From Clostridiales bacterium (GTDB lineage Bacteria; Bacillota; Clostridia; Peptostreptococcales; Anaerovoracaceae), in assembly GCA_003542355.1 (NCBI GenBank), contig DPKU01000204.1, forward strand, positions 5,879-25,570: 19,692 nucleotides of DNA, in the 5' to 3' direction. The translations under genes and the position numbers were made by a program. The notes below the pieces were generated by a model. The model searched no databases. It saw nothing but the letters and a program-made list of their open reading frames with translations, and was not told the origin of the DNA. Shown in pieces: positions 14,112-19,692 of this stretch (positions are counted from its first letter, which is position 1; each line of letters begins with the position of its first letter).

Positions 14112-14888
14112 TTATTCAGCTGCCAACTCTTCCTGCAGCGCTTTTGCATCGGCCATCAGTTGTTCGATGGTGCCGTCTTCCTTCAGCTCAGCCAGGATCA
14201 CATTCACCTGGTCGCAAAGCTCTTGATTGCCCAGTTGGAATGCGATGGCGACTGCGTCGTTCTCGTAAGGGATGGTAAACGGCGCCAACATAAGGTCGCT
14301 GTTGGTTGCCACAAAGCCTTCGGCCACGTCGCTGTCGGAAACGATGCCGTCCAGCTGTCCGCCCTGAAGCATCATGACCATATCATTGAAATTCTGAACG
14401 GCGATGGCCGATTCGCCGGCATGCTCTTTTGCCAGAGTCTCCTGGACGGTTCCGGTTTGACCTGCGATCTTCAGGCCGGCCATATCTTCGACAGTCTGGA
14501 TCGTAGCGGCGGAATCACTGTGGATGATGCAAACCTGGTTGCGTGCAAAATAATTATCCGAAAACAACACTTCCCGTTCGGGGTCGTTGGTCAAACCGGC
14601 AATCACACAGTCAAACTGTCCCTCCGCCAGGCTTCCCAGCAAGCCGTCGAAGCTCATGTTGGTGATCTTCAATTCTTTGCCGAGTTTTTCAGCCAGAATT
14701 TTCGCCAGTTCGATGTCTGCTCCGACAAAAACTTCGTTTCCGCTGTCATCGAGTTGGATGAACTCATAGGGGGGATAGTCGGCAGAAGTGCCAACGTGGA
14801 ATGTTTCTGACTGTGCGTCTCCGCCTCCGCAGGCAACACCGCCGAGCATGAGTGCCATGGCAAGCAATAGTATCAATCCTTTTTTCAT
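14112..14888 (-). CDS. Amino acid ABC transporter substrate-binding lipoprotein
   Basis: A 258-aa solute-binding protein of the family 3 (polar amino acid) type. It begins MKKGLILLLAMALMLGGVAC, a lipoprotein signal peptide with the lipidated Cys at residue 20 in GVAC. The mature part has the family opening FHVGTSADYPPYEF, then VGADIELAKILAEKLG and the SFDGLLGSLAEGQFDCVIAG segment. The start at 14888 is preferred to an ATG four codons upstream, because that ATG overlaps the AGGA ribosome binding site. The first gene of a two-gene unit behind a strong promoter. It would be anchored outside the membrane after processing by LspA. Confidence 0.93.
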   Translation of the reverse strand: MKKGLILLLAMALMLGGVACGGGDAQSETFHVGTSADYPPYEFIQLDDSGNEVFVGADIELAKILAEKLGKELKITNMSFDGLLGSLAEGQFDCVIAGLTNDPEREVLFSDNYFARNQVCIIHSDSAATIQTVEDMAGLKIAGQTGTVQETLAKEHAGESAIAVQNFNDMVMMLQGGQLDGIVSDSDVAEGFVATNSDLMLAPFTIPYENDAVAIAFQLGNQELCDQVNVILAELKEDGTIEQLMADAKALQEELAAE

Positions 14889-14924
14889 TTGAAAATACAT
14901 CCTTTCTGTATGTCGCTGAATTCG

Positions 14925-14937
14925 TCACATCGTGTGA
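14925..14937. repeat. Inverted repeat in the leader of the substrate-binding protein gene
   Basis: TCACA-3-TGTGA, a perfect 5-bp dyad with three central bases, lies just downstream of the predicted transcription start. It could be an operator half-site pair or a small RNA hairpin; nothing further supports either. Confidence 0.35.
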
Positions 14938-14955
14938 TTTTTTAGTATACCGCAC

Positions 14956-14984
14956 AATATACTCGCATAAATATTCATTGTCAA
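14956..14984 (-). promoter_or_regulatory. Strong sigma-A promoter of the amino-acid ABC genes
   Basis: Minus strand TTGACA (14979-14984), 17-base spacer and TATATT (14956-14961), with an AT-rich stretch upstream (15000-15060) that could act as an UP element. Start expected near 14949, about 60 bases before the gene. Confidence 0.88.
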
Positions 14985-15068
14985 GGGGGTAATTTGAATA
15001 TTATTGCACCTTTTTCGCATATATTTTATTTTATACGGATAATTGCGCATAATTTTACTTTTATGCAT

Positions 15069-15101
15069 GAAAATCCCTCCTCCGGAATCCGAAGGAGGGA
15101 T
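15069..15101 (-). terminator. Probable terminator after thrS
   Basis: A 13-bp stem with one mismatch (15089-15101 with 15073-15085, arms rich in CCCTCC/GGAGGG) and a three-base loop, followed on the minus strand by only four T residues. It begins about 20 bases after the thrS stop. The weak T-tract lowers confidence. Confidence 0.7.
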
Positions 15102-15120
15102 CCTGCTCATGAGTCCGTGA

Positions 15121-16860
15121 TCAATACGCCTTTTCGTCGATCTCGCGACGAAGCCGATGGATCAAATCGGCAAGAGGCATGGGATCCAGTTCTCCTTCTT
15201 TGCTGGAGCGGACCGGAAACATTCCTGATTCCATTTCTTTTTCACCGATAACGATAATATAAGCGTCTCGGGCGTTCCTGGCCTCCCGGATCTTATAGCC
15301 GATCTTTTCGTTCCGTCCGTCCATTTCCACGCGGAACCCCCCTGCGGTCAATTGCTCTTTGAGACCTTGTGCAAAGTCGTTGAACTTCTCCGTTACCGTG
15401 AGCAGCTTCACCTGTGTCGGTGCGAGCCAAAGCGGAAATTTTCCTTCAAAATGCTCGATCAGGATGCCGATAAAACGCTCCATGCTGCCAAAGATCGTCC
15501 GGTGGATCATGCTGGGACGATGCTTTTCACCATCGGGCCCCACATAACTGATGTCGAAGCGCTGGGGCATCTGAAAATCCAGCTGGATCGTGCCGCACTG
15601 CCAGGTCCTGCCAATGCTGTCCTCCAGGTGGAAATCCAGTTTCGGCCCGTAAAATGCCCCGTCACCTTCGTTTACTTTATATGGCATCTTCAGTTCGTCC
15701 ATGGCTTCTTTCAGAGACTGCTCGGCGATGGCCCATTCTTCCGCAGTGCCCATGGAATTTTCCGGGCGAGTCGAAAGTTCGATGTGATAATTGAACCCAA
15801 AGACACCATAGATGTATCCGATGAACTCGATAACGCCTTTCAGTTCATCCTTCGTCTGTTCGGGAAGCATATAGATATGGGCATCATCCTGGGTAAACGT
15901 CCGCACCCGCATCAAGCCATGGAGCGCACCGGACAATTCGTGACGATGCACCTGCCCCAGTTCGGCTACACGCATGGGAAAATCGCGATAGCTGTACATT
16001 TTTCGCTTGTAGGCCAGAAGAGATCCCGGACAGTTCATGGGCTTGATGGCGTAATCCATGTCGTCGATCTTGGTGAAATACATGTTTTCTTTGTAGTGAT
16101 CCCAGTGACCGGAGGTATGCCACAGCTCTTCGTTCAGGATCAGCGGCGTCTTGATCTCGTCGTATCCTCTTTCCACGTGGGCTTTCCGCCAGAAGGCTTC
16201 CAGCTCGTTGCGAATGATCATGCCTCTGGGTAAAAAGAACGGGAAGCCCGGGCCTTCGTCCATGATGGCGAACAGATCCATTTCCTTGCCGATTTTTCGG
16301 TGATCCCGGCGCTTTGCCTCCTCCAGCTTCTGAATGTATTCATCCAGCATGGATTTTTGGGGAAATGTGATCCCGTAGATCCGTTGCAGCATCTTGTTCT
16401 TCTCGCTGCCGCGCCAGTATGCGCCCGCAACACTCATCAGCTTGATCGCTTTGATCCCGCCTGTGGAACGAAGATGCGGCCCTGCGCAGAGATCCACAAA
16501 ATCACCCTGCTCATAAAACGTGATTCGGGCGTCTTCGGGCAGATCGTTGATGAGCTCGACCTTGTATGATTCTCCCCGATCCTTCATGTACTGCAGCGCA
16601 GCGTCTCTGGGCATCTCTTTGCACACCAGCGGAATATCTTCTTTAACGATCGCCGCCATCTCTTTTTCTATTGACAGAAGATCTTCCTCCGTAAACCTAT
16701 GCTCCAGGTCGATGTCATAATAAAACCCGTTGTCGATGGCCGGTCCGATCCCGAACTTTGCGTCGGGAAACAACCGCTGAACCGCGTGAGCCATGATATG
16801 TGACGACGTATGCCACAATGCTTTCCTTTCTTCTTCTGTTTCAAAACGTAAATTTCCCAT
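15121..16860 (-). CDS. thrS: Threonine--tRNA ligase lacking the TGS domain
   Basis: A 579-aa class II aminoacyl-tRNA synthetase charging tRNA-Thr. The editing domain (about 10-190) has HTSSHIMAHAV and DLCAGPH. The catalytic domain (about 215-475) shows MNCPGS, HRHELSGAL and TQDDAHIY, with the Cys, His and later MIHRTIFGSMERF residues forming the zinc/active site. The C-terminal anticodon-binding domain covers about 480-579. Usual ThrS is about 635-645 aa with an N-terminal TGS domain; here it starts almost directly at the editing domain. The start at 16860 has AGGAGG seven bases ahead; an ATG ten codons upstream falls at the terminator U-tract. Expression is controlled by the T-box leader. 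Confidence 0.96.
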   Translation of the reverse strand: MGNLRFETEEERKALWHTSSHIMAHAVQRLFPDAKFGIGPAIDNGFYYDIDLEHRFTEEDLLSIEKEMAAIVKEDIPLVCKEMPRDAALQYMKDRGESYKVELINDLPEDARITFYEQGDFVDLCAGPHLRSTGGIKAIKLMSVAGAYWRGSEKNKMLQRIYGITFPQKSMLDEYIQKLEEAKRRDHRKIGKEMDLFAIMDEGPGFPFFLPRGMIIRNELEAFWRKAHVERGYDEIKTPLILNEELWHTSGHWDHYKENMYFTKIDDMDYAIKPMNCPGSLLAYKRKMYSYRDFPMRVAELGQVHRHELSGALHGLMRVRTFTQDDAHIYMLPEQTKDELKGVIEFIGYIYGVFGFNYHIELSTRPENSMGTAEEWAIAEQSLKEAMDELKMPYKVNEGDGAFYGPKLDFHLEDSIGRTWQCGTIQLDFQMPQRFDISYVGPDGEKHRPSMIHRTIFGSMERFIGILIEHFEGKFPLWLAPTQVKLLTVTEKFNDFAQGLKEQLTAGGFRVEMDGRNEKIGYKIREARNARDAYIIVIGEKEMESGMFPVRSSKEGELDPMPLADLIHRLRREIDEKAY

Positions 16861-16876
16861 ATCCAGTCCTCCTGTA

Positions 16877-16911
16877 ATAAAAAGCCCCAAACACCCTATG
16901 GTGTTTGGGGC
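16877..16911 (-). terminator. T-box regulated terminator of thrS
   Basis: Perfect 12-bp stem GCCCCAAACACC / GGTGTTTGGGGC (16900-16911 and 16884-16895) with a four-base loop, followed by TTTTTATT on the minus strand. The 5' arm lies next to the T-box sequence it competes with. Confidence 0.96.
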
Positions 16912-17104
16912 AAAAATGCGGTTCCACCCAAACGGAATACTTCATTTGCATAACGACAGATCCTGCCGGCAGCCCTCGTCGGGTGCAGCTCGGAGATGGT
17001 AGGTGATCGCATTGCCTGCAGACTCTTCCAGCCATGGAGTCTTTCTCTTGTGCGAAGCGGATGCGGCCTTTCTCGTCAAAGCTTTTTTCTTTATTCTCTA
17101 CAAC
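16877..17104 (-). promoter_or_regulatory. T-box riboswitch leader of thrS
   Basis: The minus strand carries the conserved T-box GGGTGGAACCGC (16918-16929) just before a terminator, the hallmark of tRNA-sensing T-box leaders. Upstream, Stem I elements include a hairpin with arms 17037-17042 and 17020-17025, and a GATC-ACC-TACC segment whose ACC (17002-17004) is a threonine codon in the expected specifier position before CCGAGC. Uncharged tRNA-Thr would stabilise the antiterminator and switch thrS on. The specifier assignment comes from motif spacing, not folding. Confidence 0.93.
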
Positions 17105-17110
17105 AAACAC

Positions 17111-17138
17111 ATTATACCTATTCAAGAGAACTTGTCAA
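17111..17138 (-). promoter_or_regulatory. Sigma-A promoter of thrS
   Basis: Minus strand TTGACA (17133-17138), 16-base spacer and TATAAT (17111-17116): both boxes perfect. It lies over the last codons and stop of the upstream secretion-locus gene, which has no terminator of its own. Confidence 0.9.
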
Positions 17139-17588
17139 GCCGCCTTCCCACTGATATGTGGCTGTCCGCTGCAACGTCGTGATACAAGCAAACGGAAGGC
17201 GGAACAGATCCTGTCCCTCAAATGTGAGCTCCACCATCACCGCCGGGCTGTTCCCGGAAATACCACAGGCTTCCGACCCTTCATAGCCTTTTGCATCATC
17301 GAAAATCTCCATGCGGGCCGCAATGGTCCCGTTCCGGCCGAAAGGCCCTCTCGTTTGTGCTTTTTCCAATAAGAACGTCAGATATGCCTCCGCAGCCACC
17401 TCATCGATACTGAGCATCCCGGAAGAATACGCTTCTTTGTCACAAAACAGCGCAGCCCCTGAAGCACATTCTTCGGCCAGCGCCTTCAATTCTTTCTGCA
17501 TCAATGCATATTGATCCATATCGCTCCAGTAGCAAAGGAAACTGACGTTCAGCACCAGTATCGCGAGAAATACGACGAAAACTTTCAA
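17118..17588 (-). CDS. Small membrane-anchored protein D of the Tad-like locus
   Basis: A 156-aa protein of unknown function. I place the start at TTG (17586-17588) because GGGAGG lies five bases upstream and the N-terminus then reads MKVFVVFLAILVLN, lining up without gaps with the three proteins encoded upstream (MKQLIV.., MKQLIV.., MKQFLV..). An ATG 18 bases further upstream has no good ribosome binding site. One transmembrane helix covers about residues 3-20; the remaining 135 residues are predicted extracytoplasmic, with Cys residues near 42, 51 and 107. It could be a minor pseudopilin or TadE-like partner, but no TadE signature is visible. Last gene of the locus; the thrS promoter overlaps its 3' end. 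Confidence 0.65.
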   Translation of the reverse strand: MKVFVVFLAILVLNVSFLCYWSDMDQYALMQKELKALAEECASGAALFCDKEAYSSGMLSIDEVAAEAYLTFLLEKAQTRGPFGRNGTIAARMEIFDDAKGYEGSEACGISGNSPAVMVELTFEGQDLFRLPFACITTLQRTATYQWEGGLTSSLE

Positions 17589-17625
17589 ATGTCCCTCCCA
17601 AGCCATCGCTTTTCGATAGAATTGC

Positions 17626-18057
17626 TCACGGGAGAAGTTCGCTGGCTGTCCAGCTTTCGATGGCAAATATCAACTGATTGTCTTCCTCTCGTATACCGAA
17701 CAGTCTTGGACCAGCCATGATCTGCCCCATCGGGACAGAAATTTTGTAATAGATCAGACCCCGTTCCAAACCACCTTCTTCCATAAGACTGCCGCCCAGA
17801 AGTCGATACTGCGGATCTTCGGTAGCATCGATTTGAATCGATTCGGGATCCGTGTCAAGGATCTGCGAAATACGCTCTTTCAGATCGTCGCGGATGCCCT
17901 GCGTAAAGCATCCTTTTTGTCTTGCCTGCTCTCTGGCCACATAAATGCAATCTGACAGCAGCCCGATCCTTGAGTGATTGACCTGATCCAGGGAAAACTG
18001 AAGCAAAAAGATCAGAAGCAACGGAAGAACAGCCATAAGAACTAAAAACTGTTTCAT
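17626..18057 (-). CDS. Small membrane-anchored protein C of the Tad-like locus
   Basis: A 143-aa protein not matched to a named family. It begins MKQFLVLMAVLPLLLIFLLQ, a short hydrophobic anchor of about 18 residues after Met-Lys-Gln, then FSLDQVNHSRIG, which resembles the FSDQANVI segment of protein A at the same position. The rest is hydrophilic and probably outside the membrane. Start supported by GGAGG seven bases upstream, and the ATG overlaps the stop of protein B in ATGA. A pseudopilin-like or minor-pilin role is an inference from context beside TadB/TadC-like genes. Confidence 0.7.
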   Translation of the reverse strand: MKQFLVLMAVLPLLLIFLLQFSLDQVNHSRIGLLSDCIYVAREQARQKGCFTQGIRDDLKERISQILDTDPESIQIDATEDPQYRLLGGSLMEEGGLERGLIYYKISVPMGQIMAGPRLFGIREEDNQLIFAIESWTASELLP

Positions 18058-18218
18058 GATCCGACCTCCGAAACATCTTCCATACGCCGAACTTCAATTT
18101 CCTGCAACCAAACCTTCCGCATTGTGGATACGATGCTATCCTCTCCGCCGCCGGCGATCATTGTAAAAATATGAAGGCCCAGCAGAAGCGCGGCCAGGAG
18201 CACGATCAGCTGCTTCAT
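18054..18218 (-). CDS. Small hydrophobic protein B of the Tad-like locus (54 aa)
   Basis: A 54-aa open frame reading MKQLIVLLAALLLGLHIFTM, then IAGGGEDSIVSTMRKVWLQE and a charged tail rich in Glu and Arg. The first six residues are identical to those of protein A just upstream. One transmembrane segment (about 4-21) and a cytoplasmic or external amphipathic tail. It ends in ATGA shared with protein C. A GGAG lies 11 bases before the ATG, inside the end of protein A. Small size and conserved N-terminus argue for a real gene, perhaps a pilin-like subunit; it has no Flp-type Gly-x-x-x-x-Glu cleavage motif. Confidence 0.7.
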   Translation of the reverse strand: MKQLIVLLAALLLGLHIFTMIAGGGEDSIVSTMRKVWLQEIEVRRMEDVSEVGS

Positions 18219-18226
18219 AATACGAC

Positions 18227-18388
18227 CTACTCCAAGCCTGCGGCTGCTTCGTAATCGTTCATCACGCCGGCAATGTTATCGCTTACGCTTTCACTTATCA
18301 CATTGGCCTGATCACTAAAGCTCATAACAACCGAACCGATCGCGATCCCCAGCAGAACCGTCGCCACCATAACTATCAATTGTTTCAT
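18227..18388 (-). CDS. Small hydrophobic protein A of the Tad-like locus (53 aa)
   Basis: A 53-aa open frame starting MKQLIVMVATVLLGIAIGSV, followed by VMSFSDQANVISESVSDNIA and an acidic end. AGGAG lies five bases before the ATG. A single hydrophobic helix (about 4-23) followed by a short polar helix resembles the size and shape of Flp/type IVb pilins, but the canonical basic leader ending in Gly before a Glu is absent. It sits directly after the TadC-like gene, where Tad loci often place the major pilin. Candidate major pilin-like subunit, not proven. Confidence 0.7.
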   Translation of the reverse strand: MKQLIVMVATVLLGIAIGSVVMSFSDQANVISESVSDNIAGVMNDYEAAAGLE

Positions 18389-18406
18389 CGTACTCCTTTC
18401 TCGTAT

Positions 18407-19054
18407 TCATAAAATACCCATTAAAAGATTCCGTTGTTCAATAAAATATGCTACATAGATAAAATTCAGAAGAACGACCATGGCGTTGACCACAACTGGG
18501 AAATAGGCCAGGTCGCTGATCCATTCGTCCCTCCTTTTCTGACGTGTGCGCCGCCTCTGGAGAAGCAAATTTCGGTAGGCCTCTACTGTACTGAGAAGTT
18601 CCTTGGGTGTGATGCGTTCCCATTCCGTGAACAGCTTCGCCACATCCCAGGCGAAATCCTTGCCAAAAGCGCAATAAAACACTTCCTCCGCCGCTTCGAC
18701 CTCGCAGAGCCGCAGGCGATGAGCCATTTCCCAGAAAGTATTCTGCAGGCTGTCCGAGATTTCCGCCACCTCTTCCAGAAGAAGCTCCCGACTCATGCTC
18801 CGGTCTCGTCCAAGCGTGATGACATTCTGTACATAAGCAAGACACTCCGACAATTCTCTTTCTCGAAGTTCCCTTCTTCTTTTTTCTGCAAAACCTGCAA
18901 GCTGCTTTCTGATGCGGCTTCCAGTGATCCGACGAGTTACGGTCTGCTTGTAGCGAAGGCCTCTTTCCATCAGGTGGAACGGTTCCTTTCGAACCGCCAG
19001 GAAATACCCCAGCCAAAAGACTGCATATGTAAATGCAAGTATCTTACAACTCAT
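18407..19054 (-). CDS. Type II secretion F-family-like membrane protein (TadC-like)
   Basis: A 215-aa protein with a transmembrane helix at about residues 5-21, a long basic and helical cytoplasmic region (arginine-rich at about 45-70, then ECLAYVQNVITLGRDRSMSR, a pattern common in F-domain proteins), and one or two C-terminal hydrophobic segments around YFPVVVNAMVVLLNFIYVAY. This arrangement resembles TadC/GspF platform proteins but is about 80 residues shorter. It follows the TadB-like gene by 13 bases, with GGAGA before its ATG. The family assignment is by shape and order; no strict motif confirms it. Confidence 0.6.
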   Translation of the reverse strand: MSCKILAFTYAVFWLGYFLAVRKEPFHLMERGLRYKQTVTRRITGSRIRKQLAGFAEKRRRELRERELSECLAYVQNVITLGRDRSMSRELLLEEVAEISDSLQNTFWEMAHRLRLCEVEAAEEVFYCAFGKDFAWDVAKLFTEWERITPKELLSTVEAYRNLLLQRRRTRQKRRDEWISDLAYFPVVVNAMVVLLNFIYVAYFIEQRNLLMGIL

Positions 19055-19067
19055 AGATTTCTCCGCA

Positions 19068-19692
19068 TCAGTAGTCCATTTTCTGATTCCGGAGCAATTC
19101 CAGAACCGTCAGGTTAAGAATAAAAAGAAATACCGTTACCGCAAAGAAAAGAAATCCTTCCGGTGTGGTGAATTGGTTCCGAAGCAGTTTTGCAGGGGCA
19201 AGGCCCAGATAAAAAACAGAAATCGCCATGGTGCCAATGTAAAGGATCGGAATCAGAAATACAGTCATTCGGGCTGTTTCGCTGTTCAGTCTGTCACGTT
19301 CCTGTGCCCGTGTATTCGCTTCGCTCAACTGTCGCGAGATATCCTGCAGGCCTTCGGAGACATCCAATCCTTTCTCTGCAGCCAAACGGATGCAGACGCC
19401 AAGCATTTTCCCCCAAACCGTACCGGCGGAAAATGAAAACTGATCCACGGCTTCCCGGATCTCAACGGGATTTCCGGTGCCACGCAACCTGAGCAGCAAC
19501 TGGTAAAGAAGTTTTCTGAACACCGGAAATTCACCACTGCCGTTCAGAACAGCCTCTATCGCAGCAAATATATTTTTGTGGTTGGTCCAATAGTGACGAT
19601 AGAACTCAGACACAAGCGCCAAGCCTTCCCGGCTCCCCTTTTTTTGCATAAGTTCCAGACGCACGACCAGCAGCAGCAGCGGCATGGAAGTA
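19068..19692 (-). CDS. Type II secretion F-family-like protein (TadB-like), 5' end outside window
   Basis: At least 205 residues are visible and the frame stays open to the right edge, so the true start may lie outside. The visible part has a helical F-like domain (segment KMLGVCIRLAAEKGLDVSEG) and two C-terminal transmembrane helices around VFLIPILYIGTMAISVFYLG and GFLFFAVTVFLFILNLTVLE, as in TadB/TadC platform proteins of Tad pilus or type II secretion machines. Such proteins couple a cytoplasmic ATPase to pilin movement. The ATPase gene would be expected upstream, beyond the window. Confidence 0.65.
   Translation of the reverse strand, partial: TSMPLLLLVVRLELMQKKGSREGLALVSEFYRHYWTNHKNIFAAIEAVLNGSGEFPVFRKLLYQLLLRLRGTGNPVEIREAVDQFSFSAGTVWGKMLGVCIRLAAEKGLDVSEGLQDISRQLSEANTRAQERDRLNSETARMTVFLIPILYIGTMAISVFYLGLAPAKLLRNQFTTPEGFLFFAVTVFLFILNLTVLELLRNQKMDY

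Noticed and set aside
15000..15066. AT-rich stretch with GCATAA / TTATGC inverted repeat (15047-15066)
   Set aside because: A six-base arm in AT-rich DNA is weak and lacks a T-tract; it is more simply explained as promoter-upstream DNA between the thrS terminator and the amino-acid ABC promoter.
1..19692. CRISPR arrays, insertion sequences, prophage genes, tRNA or rRNA genes
   Set aside because: By eye I found no regularly spaced repeats, transposase or integrase motifs, terminal inverted repeats or tRNA-like sequences in the window.

Overview
The window is a nearly continuous run of minus-strand genes from a Bacillota (Firmicutes) chromosome, most likely class Clostridia. Supporting signs are the SepF/YlmG/DivIVA division cluster, a YlxM-Ffh-S16-KhpA-RimM-TrmD block, a T-box leader on thrS, a YtrA-type GntR/ABC operon, and sigma-A promoters with TTGACA -35 boxes. 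GC is roughly 50 %. I cannot assign a genus. Coordinates are given on the plus strand, but transcription runs right to left.

Layout in transcription order. (1) 19692-17118: a compact Tad/type-II-secretion-like locus with two F-family (TadB/TadC-like) membrane proteins, followed by four small proteins that share a near-identical N-terminal start and membrane anchor. Two of these are only 53-54 aa. (2) 17138-15069: promoter, T-box leader, TGS-less thrS and terminator. (3) 14984-13304: a strong promoter, an amino-acid-type ABC substrate-binding lipoprotein, its permease and a terminator; no ATPase gene is present. (4) 13293-9800: a GntR/YtrA-like regulator, ABC ATPase and large ABC permease with an extracytoplasmic domain, behind a promoter carrying a 12-bp palindrome and ending in a strong terminator. 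(5) 9799-8211: a monocistronic Orn/Lys/Arg-type decarboxylase with its own promoter and terminator. (6) 8230-1: a long housekeeping operon, ylxM-ffh-rpsP-khpA-rimM-trmD, then an HlyD-like membrane protein, yggS/ylmE, sepF, ylmG, divIVA, lspA, rluD and the start of a flavin-reductase-like gene.

In the housekeeping block the genes are a few bases apart or overlap (ATGA, TAGTG), which suggests translational coupling. It joins protein targeting and ribosome/tRNA maturation to division-septum and envelope functions. Usual neighbours rplS (after trmD) and ylmH (between ylmG and divIVA) are absent from these positions. Several genes use TTG or GTG starts supported by good ribosome binding sites. Three transcription-unit boundaries are very compact, with terminator and next promoter abutting or overlapping.

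The most interesting and least explained part is the right end (17118-19692). It looks like a reduced pilus/secretion system whose small MKQ-type proteins resemble one another but lack a recognisable class III prepilin or TadE motif.
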